The notes: a model not told the origin generated them from the sequence alone. Shown: positions 1 through 13,900, counted from the stretch's first letter. The stretch: 64,000 nucleotides of DNA from Arabidopsis thaliana (GCF_000001735.4 NC_003076.8:18727835-18791834), one strand, 5' to 3'. Numbers and translations: made by a program.

Positions 1-215
1 TTGTCAAGATATGCATATGTAATTTCAAAATTATAATAAATTAAAACATAAGTATAATAATCATGATGACTACTATACATGAATATAATAATCATTTGTC
101 AAGTTAAAAAATTTCACTTTTCTAAAATATTTTTAATTTTTTAAGAAAACTACTAAGCATGAAAATAATTAAAAACAGAGACCATATTTATGCATGTAGA
201 AGAATAATACTCTTA
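1..215. other. 3' flank of the DUF239 gene
   Basis: AT-rich DNA downstream of the stop at 216-218 (minus strand). Presumably 3' UTR and spacer. A short phrase atgaatataataatca/agtataataatcatga repeats near 51 and 79. Confidence 0.4.
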
Positions 216-2413
216 TCAACATTGTCCACCAGGTCCTCCAAACGTAAGAGTCTCTCTGGAATCATAATCTACATACTTGAGAAACATTACACCATAACAC
301 TTACGACTATCCACATACTGTTCTACCTCGTTGGCATTAATATCCACAACTGAATAATCCGAAAGAACATATTTAAGCTGTTTCATGAAACAAGACCGAC
401 TCAAATCTTTTGTCGGAAACTCTCCAGTTCCCATTGGTGGGCTTGTCGTCGGTTGAGACGATGCAGTGTTTCCTGCAAATCCACCGAAGTATACTTCAGA
501 AGCTCCATCTACCATCTGACTTTGACGTGGCCAATAGCCTATCATTATGGATCCTATCGTCAATACCCAATTTTTGGTCACTGGATCCTGCATTTGTACA
601 TACACATACATAGCTTCAAATAATGTTGACTAAAAAAACTAAAACTTTTTTGAAGTCCAACGTACACAAAAAGTCAACATGTAAAACGAGATAAACAAGT
701 AAGACTACATTTGTTTCTTAAATTAGGGTTTTAATTTGTACCTCAGCAACAGAAAGATGGACAGTGTTCTGTTTTCCTCCTAGAGCATTAACTTTATCAT
801 ACACCAAACCGGGGTAGATTGATTTATGAATTTGAACATAACCTCCTGGACATAACGCATTGTAACATCCTTTTGGATGCTGATCTGACTGTAATAATAT
901 AGAAAATATTTGATTATGCTCATACCAAAATTAACCAAACATATGTTAATCATGAAACTCGAGAATATATACAGGAAATCATCATCACTCACCATCCAAA
1001 ACGTAGTTAGTCTTGGACGATCGTCTGAATATAAATTCGTATGCACCTGTAGTGAGGGATCGAGAGAGAAGTTTAGGGGTTAAATCTGAATAAGTGACAA
1101 TCTTAGTTTTGTTAAATTGATCAATGGAGTTTGAAGTAAAATACTTACAGCCCAACCAAACTGGATGCTGCTCATTAAGCTTCCTTGAATGTAATTAAGC
1201 CAAATCCAAGCCTTACTAAATTGATTTTGCACCACTCGGGGCTTGTTAATATTGAACAATGCTTGTGCTCCACGCCATTTCTTTGTCGTGTTTTCAAATG
1301 TCCTAACAATTGCATACTACAAAAAAAAAATCAATTACTCATATATCTATTTATACTATTAAGATAATCATCATCACCAAATATGTAAAGTGGTTTTTGC
1401 AGCTTGAGGGTACTTACATGTAGATGTGTCTCTGTAAATAATTTTGGCTGGTGGTGAGGAATCTTATTTTTTTGAGACAACAATGCAGAAGGGATCATGA
1501 GTTTATTTTTATTTTTTTTACGTCGATTGTTCTTTTTCTTCTTTTTATCCCTGCGACTTTGTTTCAGGATACGGCCTGAAATAAACGAGAAAACAAATTG
1601 TAGTAAAAGTTAAAAAAAAATATATATATATATATCTTAAAGATTTAAAAACAAATACAGAAATTCTAAGTTTCTAACCATTTCAGAATAGAAAAAAGTG
1701 TAAATAGTTATATTTGTGTTCGTAATTACTAGTTCAAATATTTAGTTTTATATATTGTTAACATTGATCTTTTTATCAAACATCGTTACAAATTATAAAA
1801 ATAAAAGTAATTACAAAGTATATGTTTATTGAAGATGTACACTAGACGAAGAAATCAATATAAGCGTAAAAACAAAATCAGCCCTATGTCAAAGTTGATT
1901 AAGACAAGAGTACTTACCTGCTCTATGAATTTGTTGGGGATGAATAAGACTATTGGTTAAGTTGGTTTTTTGTTTATGAATCGGTACTTGTCCCTTTGGA
2001 CATTCTTCTGATCCCTTCAAATCAATCTCTCTGAGTATGTTACCATTGGACGTAGAGAGTATTGATAGAAGCTCTCGACTTGGTCTAGTCTACAATAACA
2101 TTAATTTAGGTTTTATTCCAACATATTTCTTTATAAAACATGATTAGTATGTTTAATTATGGCAAATGAACAATACCTGTATGCGATGATTCTTCATTAG
2201 AGGATGTTGTAGTGCAGATTGTTTGTCTATAGAGACACATTCGAATTCGCTTTCTTGATGCTGCAATACAAATCCAGCAATAGCAATATGAGAATTTCAT
2301 TAATGAGTTTAGTATACCAAATTACTTGTTAAGGAACATACCGGAGTTGATTTAGCGATAACATTGAGGTATATTAGACTTATGGAGATTAACTTCAGCC
2401 AAAGAGAAGCCAT
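216..2413 (-). CDS. Neprosin/DUF239 family secreted protein (AT5G46200-like), 8 exons
   Basis: I join exons 2342-2413, 2177-2260, 1918-2089, 1418-1575, 1149-1316, 993-1046, 742-888 and 216-587 (minus strand, all GT-AG) into a 408-residue frame. The start is the first ATG and gives a hydrophobic signal peptide (MASLWLKLISISLIYLNVIA). Exon 2 encodes the neprosin activation-peptide signature: a Cys at residue 32 followed by DKQSALQHPLMKNHRIQ. A Lys-rich linker (DKKKKKNNRRKK) follows, then the C-terminal neprosin domain from about residue 160, with HTNLYSDDRPRLTTFWM and GCYNALCPGGYVQI, ending in GPGGQC. The family is named after a Nepenthes prolyl glutamic peptidase, but most plant members are of unknown activity. 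I did not map the catalytic glutamates, so peptidase activity is an inference. The protein probably goes to the secretory pathway or cell wall. Confidence 0.85.
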
Positions 2414-3734
2414 TTTTTGTTTCCTTTTTCTATAGAGCTTCTGTTTACTTCTCTTTTGTTTTTATTTTTTTGCTTTTGATTAAAAAGGCTTTGCATTGGT
2501 TACAAAAATAGGAAATACCCGTCTTTTACGGCTAAACAAACTATGAAACAAATTTAAACCATATAGGTAGGTGCGGGTCTTTAAGGGAAAGGGGGAATTA
2601 AATCGTTAGCAGTTTTGTTATTGACTAACAAAATCCATTTTGAATAACTAAATCAATCGTAAACGACAGTTTCATTCAAAATTGAATTTCTATTTAAGGG
2701 TTTTAGTTTTTTTGTTTCTTTTGATATGGCTACATTAAAATCACTCACAAACATTCATCATATATGTAGGCAAACAATCCTTCTTCCTAGCTACCTCTCA
2801 TGTCTCATCAACTTTAGCTAAAGACAAATAAATTTTATAAATATTTTAATTTTGACTAGCAAAAATATTCGTAAACAACATTTTCATTCAATTTTTTTTT
2901 CATCAAATAATTATTTTTTTCTGAAATCCAATTTTCTTTACATAGTTCGTTTACTTTCCTACTACAGTATGAAACCCGAACTAAAAAGCTGTGGAGTCAC
3001 TAGATTGAAGCAGTTGGACGATGAGTCAATATATTTCCATTTTTCTTAAATGTACGTGTAGATACATTTAACTATTTCACAAACCGTAGTATGAATTTTA
3101 TTCAATTGTCTTTCAGTTGCGTACAATATTGATCAGCCATAGTTAAATGTCGTTAGGGACGTTCATCAAGTAAGCAATTTGATTCTCTCTGTTCTTTCTT
3201 TAGTTATTTGGTAGTGGTAAAAACAGAAATGCCTATAATGTAGTGTAAAAAAAAATCCGATTAAACTTAAGATTTAATTGCCTAAAAACGAAGAAAAAGC
3301 TCTAAGAACTATCTCCATTCAAATAAAACTCAAAAACGAAAACAAAATGGAATCAGCACATAGAAAACCCTCGAAGATATATAACCTATCTTAGGAACTT
3401 TATTGGAAGTTTGAATTTTTTTAAAACAAATCAGTTATTTTTGTAGGGAAACAAAAACATCTTTTAAGTTGTATAAAAATCTGAAAACAAAGAAGTCCCA
3501 AGAAAGTATGTTCAAAAAAAAAAAAAAAGTGAGAACCGAGGAAAAGTGAATCAAAGTAAGAAATAGAACTTAAGGCTGTACATAAGAACGGGCGGAACAG
3601 CGAGAATAGAGATGATTGGAATATCGAGAGTTCTTTTTTTTTTTCAAACTGATAAGAAAATTTCGGTCATCGTTTGTTTGTCAATAAATATACAAAAAGG
3701 AAAATATTCAAAAGGTGTGTTTACCAAAGAGATT
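2414..3734. other. Intergenic, no gene seen
   Basis: AT-rich spacer between the divergent promoter side of the DUF239 gene and the 3' end of CUL4. The segment nearest 2413 should hold the DUF239 promoter and leader; the part next to 3735 should hold the CUL4 3' UTR. A phrase of the type cgtaaac.ac..tttcattcaa occurs twice (about 2658 and 2869), an imperfect direct repeat. The only open frames are short and without family resemblance. Confidence 0.6.
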
Positions 3735-6700
3735 CTAAGCAAGATAATTGTATATCTGAGGGTTGCTTTTTTCCCTCTCCAAATATTCTCGATCGATCAA
3801 GCTCTCAATCCTCTTCTTCAGATCAGCAGGCTTTATCGGGAATTTGAGCTGCAAATCACAAACATATATCCATTCATAGCAATGGTATATTAAATTTAGT
3901 AGACTACTGAGAACTCTAATCATCATCACGAGTATATTACCAATAGGACTGGACCTAGTAACGAATTTCATGCTTTCTTTTTTCATAAACCGACATGTTA
4001 TTTCGGATTTTAAAATCATCAAGCAGGAGTGAAATTTACCTGTTGGAAGAGCTCAGTGATTAGAAGAGTATGGCTCAAGACTTTTCTTGTCTTCATAATA
4101 CGAACAATGGCTGCATCGATCTGTAAGAGAAGGGTGTGATGGGGAAAACCATTTTGTCAAAATCTTTTCTTGTTTAAGAAGCCAAAGTTGTAAGAACGAT
4201 TTCAGAAATTAGTATCGTAAAGGAAAATGGAGAGCAGAAACCAACCTGGTATTGTCGGTCCTGGAATACTCTTTCCGTTGTACTTGTGTTCTCCTCTACT
4301 GTCTCTTTCATCTGGATCGCATTTACCTGCACCCAGGAACAAAAGAAAGAATTGCTTCACTATAAGCTACATACAAAACAGTATCACAAGATTCTAGGAT
4401 ACTTTAAGTGAAGAGACCAAGAAAAAAACCAACGTACCTTAATGCGATACAGCGGAGCTGCAAACTCATCATTAAATTCAAATTCATCACCGTCTTCTAC
4501 ATCTCTTCCCTTAGGATTCTGCAAAAATATTTACACAATAAGGCTTATCCTTATGGAAAAAGGCAAAGCCATAATCTCGGCAGTTTCTGCATTAGCTGAA
4601 AAGAGAGTTAACAGAGTCCAGATTTTGGCCAAACCTTCTGCAGGACACGGACTTTCCCACAAGCAAGCGACTGCAAAGTCCTCCTCAGCTCCTTGTCCTC
4701 TATGCTGGTGGAATCTTTAATGTCTTCAAAGCTAAGTTTCATTGCATCGTTAAATAACATTAACACAACAGCCTGAGACAAAAAGAAAAGAGCAATTGAT
4801 TAACACTGTAACCTCGGGAAGACAGGAAAGAGCTTAAAAGGGGGGGGGGGGGAAAAAAAATTTGACTGACCTGAAACAGGGAAACAGCCAGCTCCTTTTT
4901 ACCTTTGGAGAAATCTGCCTTTAAAACACAGTGGCCTAATGAATTTTGCCACATTAACCTCCTACCACTGTACTTGCTTAAATAGAACTCTTTGAAGATA
5001 TCCTACGAAACATACAGATAGCTTAGAAAAAGCTTGTAAGAAAACGTCCAACGAGGAAACAAAAAAAAATACATAAGAAGAACTTTTAGTAAAACCTGAT
5101 AGACATTTAGTTCATGAGGAAGCTTAACATCCATAGGCGGATATGTTGGCCAGTACCTGTATTATAGACGGGAAGTTAACAAGCTTTATATATGTCATGA
5201 TATCCGCATTCCAGCAGTTATATCCTGGATAAAATTGATACATTGTACATACCCTGTTGTTAAAACGTGGACACTCATCTCAATTCCCGATGGCAGTTTT
5301 GTTCTGGCCTGGGAAGATTGTTTGAATGACTCGTTGATTTCCTTTGACAATTCAATATCCTGGAGAAAATTTCAATAAAACGGAGAGTTCAAGCTCATTA
5401 GGATTATTGTAAATGTACACAAGTTCATTAAAATAAGTATGGAGCAGGATCATCCGCCAATCCTGTCTTAGATTGGATTAACAATGAATATGTATACCGG
5501 GGTATATCGTAAAACGTAACAAAATATAAGATCATTAAGTTTGTTCCTTAGTAAAACTTAAACGACCAACATCTTTTTTGAATATAGAGAAGGAGAAGAA
5601 AGGATACCTTGAACATCCCTTCGAGCTTGTTTGTAAACTGGCTACCACACTCAGTCTTAAGCTGTAGGTAAAACCAAGGTTGGGATCAGTGGGTGAGAAC
5701 TACAGATATAGAAAACAAATTGTGGGAAAGGGAAACACCCAGAATATAAATCAGTTTTTAACCTTAGAGATCATGGATTTCTCAGCATCGATTGAAGCAC
5801 TCTTTCCCAACAGGAGTCTCTTCGCAAGATCCTTTTTGTAAAATGCTTCGAACACATCTTTACCCTTTGATAAATAATAAAAATCCATCAGCAAAACCGA
5901 TATCCAGAAGATCAAATAGCTGGTTTACAGACCATGCACTGGCCTCGAAGCAGTGATTTACAGTGACAAACACAGTACTAAATGTAAGAAATTAGAGATA
6001 ACCTGGATAAATCTGAACAAAACCAAGACTTTTTCAAGAACACTCTCCAATTCTTCTTCAGAAGTACCCTTATTCCCAGCACGGAGTTTCTCGTCCAAAA
6101 ACTTGGCAATAAGCTCAGCTGGCCGGTTCTGTAAAAAAGATTATCAGCATAAGATGTATATTATTTGGGATGCTTGCTAAATCAGAGTATTTGGTATCCA
6201 AAGTGATATATATTAGCAAACAACACTACTGTGATCAGGTCCAGTGCCCACAAGAAGCTTGATCTCAAAATTATGTTTGAAAATAGTATTCACTGCCCAA
6301 AGATGTCTCCAAATCATAGCAATACAGTGCTTAATCAGTAACGAAATCTATAGATTATTATAAAATATAAATTTCTCGATTTCACAATTGTAATTTAAGG
6401 TTGACATTTCCACAATAATCAGTATGTTGCTTTTACATGAAAGTAAAATTATTAGCAAGAGACTCAGGCAATAATCAAGAAAATCACTATTTGATACCTG
6501 TCGAAGATTAATCAGATGCTCAAACGAATCTTTGATTGTGTTACCAAATGATTCGTTCTTGTAAAAGCTCTCTTCCCATATTATGTCAAGAGAAGCCTTG
6601 AAGTCCAACAGTGATTGTACCATATCTTTGTCTTTCTCTTCATCCATAACAATCTTCTGCCCAGTTTTCCGAACATATGAACTTAGCGCCTGCCTCAGAG

Positions 6701-8819
6701 ACTCAAGTGCATTGACCCTAGAAAACAAGGTTTGCATCCTCTGAAGGTCCTCCGTACGACGTCCATCCATTAATGTTGTAAAACCCTGAAGATGTTCAGA
6801 AATAAAGTAAGACTACGACAAACTAAAATTGGATAATATGCAAGCCAACACAAGAATAATAGGAGATTGGAACCTTTTCAAGAACAACAAGTATATGACG
6901 TTCGAGAAGTTGCCTTTCAACAGTTGTGATCAATGGTTTCCTGGTTACTGCATCTATGTAGAGTATGCATCTCTCATTCTCTTCATGCAACCTTCCCTGC
7001 ACCAATCACCAGTAGAAACCTTAGAAAGACTATTAACCTGTAGTGCAGCTAATCATAAGGAAACTATATGAAGTCATGCAAGGCACCTCAACATGCTTCA
7101 GGTACTCCGGAACGTCAGACTGCTGCATGTATTTCATTCCTTCAGCGGCATAAAATTCAGAGGTCCCTTCAAGGAAAGGTTTCTCAAAGCTTTCCATATA
7201 AATTCCCAGTGCAGTAAACATCTTCAAAAGATGGCTTAGTAGAGTCCTATTAACAGCTTCTGCTAACCTGCAGGACCAATATCATGCAAGAAAGTTCAGC
7301 AGATTCAGATGAAAACATTATCCAATATATAAATGACATACACTAGTCCTGATTTGCCTTGAAATTTTACCTATAACAAGTTATCACTGCTAGACAGGAA
7401 TAGTTCATAGACCATCCAAACTTACCATATTCACTCAAAAGCCAGAAAAATAAGTTGAGGTAAAGTGGCTTTATGAAATTATATTCTCAATGTGATAAAT
7501 CAACCCTCGTTTAATTTTGGAAGACCAGAAGGTTAAAAATTTACCTTTCTTTTTCAATCATACTTAAGAGACCTTTAACCGTCCTCTGCTCAACTTCAGG
7601 GGCCAGAGAAAGATGCTTCCGGAAAAGCTGCAAACCCATCTCCCATAATGAACGTACATTTGGATTCTGTATCACATACTTCCTATCCAGAGTCAAGGCT
7701 ATACTACGAATCATGAGCATCTGGTCACAAAAGTCTTGCCAGCATTTCTCAACACGTGACAAGAAAACAGTCAGATCAGTGTTCTGCCCAACTAAAGATT
7801 GCAAAGCTGCAGAGATGTGTTCTTCACACTCCTTCTCAATCTGGTCATAAAGCTTTCCATCCAACTTATGCAAGCAAAGGTTATCAACAGCCTGAAAAAA
7901 CAATCACAATCTCATCAGCACGACATTTACACATACGAATAAGAAAGGAAGTAAGTAAATTTGCACGTAACCTAACCTGGTAAAGGCTCTCGAGGTCAAA
8001 CGAAATTTTTTTTTTGAGGAATATAGCTCTGATAGCTGACTGCAACTTCTCCCATGTATTCTCCTCAAAGTTTGTTGGTAGAGTTGGTTTGGCTTCACAT
8101 ATATAATACAAATGGTACAATCAGAACCCTAATTATGAAAACACTTTTATCTTCAATTTGCTAGCCAGTCACAGTAAAGATGATTCTCAAGATGTTTTCT
8201 AATGGCACAAATTAGGTTTGGTGAGAGCTAAGCCAACTAGATTGTGCACAACAAAGATTCCGGATCTTAAGTACCTAGATCAGGCTAGACAAAGAGATTC
8301 CAACTTAGAAGAAATACAAAAACCCAAATCACTCATTCACATCAAAATTCAACAGTCACACTCAATTTTCCACTGTAATTTAACATCAAAACTCACACAA
8401 AACTTCCATCAATCGCAAGCCAATGAAAACCCTAAAAATCACGAACCTTAACAATTGTATCATTTCAAATCAATCCAGAGCATCAATTGCACAGTAGAGT
8501 AAAAGACCCAAATCAAATCCTAAGATTACGATCAAAATCGTAAAGATGAAAGAAATCGAAATCGAGCGAAACCTTTATTGAGCTTGATTACAAACTTCTT
8601 AGTAGGTTGCGGAAGTGTAGCTTTCTTCCGAGAGAGATTAGCGGCGGCGGGAGTTGGATCTTCCTCCATATGAAAGCCAACAACCTTGTCGGCGGTATTA
8701 GGGTGTTGAGGGGAATGGTGGAGGTCGTTTTTGGCCTTTTTCATCGGAGGAGAAGAGTAAGAAGAGTCGTCGGAGGCAGAAGCGGCGGAGAAAGTAGAGC
8801 GTTTGGTAGGAAGAGACAT
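3735..8819 (-). CDS. CUL4: Cullin-4, scaffold of CRL4 ubiquitin ligases (AT5G46210)
   Basis: Seventeen coding exons: 8573-8819, 7977-8092, 7545-7891, 7087-7267, 6874-6996, 6498-6785, 6003-6128, 5763-5864, 5608-5661, 5253-5359, 5096-5156, 4871-5002, 4635-4772, 4438-4518, 4246-4326, 4040-4120, 3735-3848. They sum to 2379 nt, or 792 residues, the length known for Arabidopsis CUL4. A plant-type low-complexity N-terminus (about residues 1-75) precedes cullin repeats that in this family bind DDB1. The cullin homology domain binds RBX1. The C-terminal winged helix carries the neddylation context IVRIMKTRK, with the acceptor Lys at about residue 738, and the canonical end YLA. CUL4 works in the nucleus with DDB1-DCAF receptors, including COP1/SPA and DET1 complexes in light signalling, and in DNA repair. 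All introns are short GT-AG. Confidence 0.97.
4840..4860. repeat. G13A8 homopolymer run in a CUL4 intron
   Basis: A run of 13 G followed directly by 8 A lies in the intron between the exons at 4871-5002 and 4635-4772. On the transcribed (minus) strand it reads T8C13. Homopolymers this long are length-unstable and prone to sequencing error. No coding consequence. Confidence 0.9.
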
Positions 8820-9841
8820 GAAAATGGGTGAAAATTGTGTGAGAGAATCACGAAGAGGAAGAAGAAGACATCAATCCTAAATAATAACAACCCTTTCTCT
8901 CTACCAAAAGCGCACTGTGCACTCTCTCTCTTTTTTTTTTTGCTCAAACCTACGCGAAAACTCGCGATTTAGACCCGACCCGAGAAATGAAGATTTTTTG
9001 TTTATTTATATACTCTGAATAAAATCAGAATTATTTTATTTATACATTCATAAATCATAATTACTATATGATAAAAAAAATATTATTGATAAAAATAGAC
9101 ATATACCGCAATGATTAGATGTGCGTTGTTTTAATGGTTACTAATCACAAAAGTGAAAAACAAAAAAATAAAAAATAATAATCAATTGTTGCCTGTTTTG
9201 TATGGTTATTTTTTATAACTACTTTTAAATTTTAACTACTTTTTATTTTTAGTTTTTGACAACTGATAAATCATATCTATTGTATATTTTTAGAGTCGAA
9301 TTTTTATTAAGTCATTTTACGATTTAAAGAATAAAGAATCGATCACACGAGTCGATGCTTGATATTTAGATCATTTTTGATATATATTTTTATTTTTATT
9401 TTAAAGAAAATTGAGTTGATTTTTTTTCCATATATTTCTTTTATTTTTTAAAAAAAACTATTTTAAAAGAATATATTAGAATAAAATGCCTATAAAATAG
9501 ACTCACCTATAACGTGGAGAATGGAGATAAAAATAGAGATGATTAAATACTTTTAGCAGTCGGTAATTTCAGGCAGAAAATTGTGTGATGTTAAAAGACA
9601 TGAACGAAGAATCATCACTTGACAATATGAATAAATATAATATGATCGATGTCATGGATTAGCCAATGTGGGGCGTGTTGACTTGCTGCTCCACAGGGTT
9701 TTTGGACTTCCGGTTTAGGGTTTGGTTCTGATTACAAAATATGGGCTTATCAAATTATTTACAGGAGTTAATACTTTGGGCCTGATTACAAAGGTTTAAC
9801 CGAAGCCTATCAAGCAGATAAGAGACGAGATGAGATTGTTA
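8820..9841. other. CUL4 5' leader/promoter and AT-rich spacer
   Basis: Directly upstream of the CUL4 ATG (minus strand) is a CT/GA-rich leader (about 8840-8950, on the plus strand gaagaggaagaag and ctctctctctttttt), typical of Arabidopsis 5' UTRs. Beyond about 9000 the DNA is very AT-rich with no coding potential on either strand. Confidence 0.5.
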
Positions 9842-10092
9842 GAGCATCTCCATCGGCAAAAGTGGTAGAGAGTATCTCAAAAAGTAAATAAATTAATATT
9901 TTAATCAAATTAATATATTTTAATTAGTTTGAAGTAAATGAACTATTAATTGAATGACAACTCTCAATAAATGCTGAGAATAGTCTCTCTTGCCAGTTTC
10001 TCCACTTTTCTCTTCTTCTCTCATACTTTTTCTCTTTTTAATTATTATTTAATTGATGAGTATCTCAATCAGATATTCCGATGGAGATGGTC
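9842..10092. mobile_element. PIF/Harbinger-type MITE with TTA target duplication
   Basis: A 251-bp element bounded by 15-bp terminal inverted repeats: GAGCATCTCCATCGG at 9842-9856, and CCGATGGAGATGGTC at 10078-10092 (14 of 15 match as reverse complement). It is flanked by a direct TTA at 9839-9841 and 10093-10095. Partial inverted similarity continues inward (gagtatctcaa motifs on both sides). No transposase is encoded, so it is non-autonomous. The TTA duplication and the GAGCATCTCC terminus fit PIF/Harbinger-derived elements common in Arabidopsis. The family name is inferred from the termini only. Confidence 0.8.
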
Positions 10093-10992
10093 TTACAAGT
10101 GTTACCGAGACGTACCAATTGGCGAACTCATATAACTTGTGCTGTTGTGCGAATGTGTTTTGATTAGTGAGGGTTCTTGGGCCAAAAAACATGGCTGGTT
10201 TTTAAGTCGCAATTGCAAGGATGAATATTATTACAGCCACAGCCTCAACGACTGCATGGTCTTAAAACTTTTTATTACATGTTGATTAGCCTATGGAATT
10301 GTATAATTACTAATACAAAATGGTGTTCATTACATTCTCACCTCGCTTAAACTTACTAATAATTTTTTTTTATTTCTTTAATCCCTCATTAACATGTCAA
10401 CACATTTATTTTTTCTTTATTCATGTTTCAAGACTATAGAATTTCTCAATTAATCCCAATTGATACTAATAATAGCAAATTGTAAGTCTCTTGGATCGTT
10501 GGATCAATATTTTCACATGCAAACATGTGAAAATGAGGAGTTATTGAAAAATTGTAAGCTTGACATAAAACAAACAATTGAACAATTTTAGCTTTGAATG
10601 GTTTGTACATGGAACACTGATTAATAAGATTGCGGATTAAAACCGCTTCTGTTTCACCATTTATATATTCTAATCGGTAGTCATGCTGAGATATAAAAGT
10701 AAAAATAAAATTGTTGTGGACTGTTTTTTCTTCCAAAATTTACATCGTAATAAAAATAGAAATCTTATGCAAAAATTATAAAGATTTTTTTTTAGCTTTT
10801 ACTAAAAAATAAAATAAGATTTGTTTTTAGTAACGCTTTACCTTAAAAAGCTGCTAGAGTTTCTAACTTTCAGTTTATTATCATCAGCACAAACTCTTAT
10901 GAAGATCTTCTATTTCTTCTTCATCCTCTTCAACACCAATCACTCTCACCAAAAATGAATAATAAATAAACCATAAATCTCTCTTTTATCCA
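10093..10992. other. TOD1 promoter region
   Basis: Spacer between the MITE and the TOD1 start codon. It is AT-rich, with a CT-rich probable leader at about 10885-10990 (cttcttcatcctcttcaacacc). No gene is evident; a 96-codon minus-strand frame at 10446-10736 shows no family features. Confidence 0.45.
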
Positions 10993-13900
10993 ATGGGAAA
11001 ATTCATCACAACCACACTATCTCCACCGCTCTATGCCCGATCAAAGCTTCTCTGTTTTTCACTTCTCTACTTATTCAGTACAATCTTTCTGTTCCTCTAC
11101 GTATCTCTCTCAAGAAACCAATGCATCTTTCGATATTCGCCATTTGATCCGATTCAAGCAAAACTTTTCTCTTATCCTTCTTCTTATGGTGAACATAAAT
11201 ATGCTCTTCCCACTCATCGATCTTCTTGTTCTTCCCCTATTTTCTTTTCAGGTAATTAACTATTTCTTCATTTAAGAAAAATAAAATAAAACTATTTCTT
11301 CATTTTTAATATTTTTACTAAATTTTGATTTTTAGATAAAATAAACTTTTTGATCAGTGGCCATGGATTCGCAATGTGAGTTTCAATATTGCTGGCCACT
11401 AGAATTGCTTTAAATAGCAAAAATATCAAACTGTGATTCCTACATTTTCTCAAATTTCTATGACTAAACGGAATTTCACATTATGTTTTTTTGTTATATT
11501 CTTTATTATATATATTTTTCCTGAAATAATCTTGAATATGTTTATCTTGTTTTTTAATGAATCAGATTATTGGACAGTGTTGAAAGAGATACAGAGTATC
11601 TTGAGCGGTTCATCACCAAAGGAAAATTTGAGATATATCAATGGAAAAAGTGAAAGTTTCGGTGGAAATTTCAGTACTCAGAAGAGATTTTCTTATTTCA
11701 ATCATTCGAACATTGACGTCGAAGTTCCATGCGGCTTCTTCAGAGATTTTCCGGTCAGCAATTCCGGTGAGATCATCATCATTCAAGTAAAAAATAAAAA
11801 TATGTTAACTGGTTTATGAGCTATACAACATTTAATTAAGTCAAAACTCTATACACCGAGTAAACCGGAGAAAATCAGGATCATAACGGTATAAATATAG
11901 TTTGATTTTTGTTTTGTTTTGTGTAAATTAGCAAAATCTTTAGGCATTTATTCAAAATTAAAAATCATGTACGTAACGCTTGTTTAGTTTCTTGTCTATT
12001 AGTTATTAAATTTTATTTTTCTTCATAATATCATAAAATCTGTTTTGATTATTTTTTTCTCTAATGTTTTCTATTTTGGTAGATAGAGTTGAGATGGAGA
12101 AATGTGGACTAGTAGTTGCATCAGCCATTTTTAACGACCATGACAAGATAAGACAACCAGTGGGACTTGGAGTTAAGACCTTAGAAACCGTTTGCTTCTA
12201 CATGTTCATCGACGATAAAACCTTAAATTCTCTCTTCCACCACAATGTCATCCTGAAAAACAATCCAAGTGATTATAGAGTTGGTGCATGGAGAATCATC
12301 AAAATTTCGAAATCCGAAAATCTATACCTTAATCCGGCTATGAACGGGGTTATACCAAAGTATCTAATTCATAGATTGTTTCCAAACTCAAAGTTCAGTA
12401 TATGGGTCGATGCGAAAATTCAGCTCATGATTGATCCGCTACTTCTAATTCATTCAATGTTAGTAGTGCCTGAAGTCGATATGGCGATATCGAAACATCC
12501 GTTTTTTGTTAATACAATGGAGGAAGCTATGGCTACCGCGCGGTGGAAGAAATGGGGCGATGTCGACGGGCTAAGGATTCAAATGGAGACTTATTGTGAG
12601 CATGGTTTGAAGCCTTGGAGCTCTAGTAAGTTGCCATATCCCACAGGTAATAAAAAAATATTCCCTAATAACGAACAAAAGATTTCATTTTTCTATGGTT
12701 AATTAATGATACATTAGTTGTCTTTACCCATATATAGGTAGTTAGGTAAGCTTCAATATACACATAAAAAATCTAGTAGTTTAATCTCAAAGTACTAATT
12801 GTTAGTTGTGCACTTATCTATAATCTATATATGCATAGTTGATAGTAGACTCAATAATCATGTTCTGATTATATCGTGCAAGCTTATGCATAGTTCGAGT
12901 CTGAGTTCATAAATGTTATAATAATATATTGATCTATATAATCTTTAGAAAAACATATACCTTCCTTTGTCTAGAATGTTGGTGTACATTACTTTGCATT
13001 AAAGACTAAAGAGTCATGTCTTATGCATGAAGTTTGGCTTTAATTGGTTAGGTTATGTGTTCTTTTTGCCCGTGGCTTTTAAATTCGATTCACGGGTAAT
13101 CATGAAAAACCTTACTTTCAATGATTCAATTTGTAGAGAGATCACTTAATTGATCCTTTAGTAGCTGATCGGGAAATATAAGTTATCATTCGGATCTACC
13201 ATTCAAAAATTCATAATTTTGTATATATCTAAATATTGTAGAATTTACACTAAAATTTCTATACAGTATTTGTATGTAATATTGGCAATATAATAGACAC
13301 TCAGAAAATAATAACAATACTAATGTAATTCTAGAGTTTTTTATTGTCAATTTCATAGTAATATAGATGACTTTTGTGATTATAATATACAAACAACAAA
13401 AATTTGCAGAATAAAATAGCAAGGAAAACTAGTTTTCTTGCTTAATTTCTAGCTGTAATTTTGTTTTATTTGTTTGATTGTTGGACATATTCCTAAACAG
13501 AATAAAATAAAATCATAGTTCCAATCAAAGAATCACGACGTGGTCCCGTATAACGCATCAATGAGAGTATGAGATAGTGAAAGGAATGTTATAAGATCAA
13601 GTTAGGGTCCCAAACACAAGTGGTTTGGTGGTTTTGGTCCGTCCAAGAGAAGATTATTACGTCATTTACGATAAATAGATGATACTATCTCTGCAAGTTT
13701 ATTTTCATTGGATTATAATGTTCCTAAGAAATCTGATTTCTCATGTTAATTGTTATTTGCACTAGATGTACCAGATACCGCGTTGATACTGCGAAGACAC
13801 GGAATCAGAAGCAACCTATTCTCGTGTTTCATGTTCAACGAGTTAGAAGCGTTTAACCCGCGAGACCAATTGGCGTTTGCGTTTGTGAGGGATCACATAA

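Noticed and set aside
11433-11819. 128-codon plus-strand frame over TOD1 exon 2
   Set aside because: It begins in intron 1 and reads past the donor at 11767; only 11566-11766 is coding after splicing.
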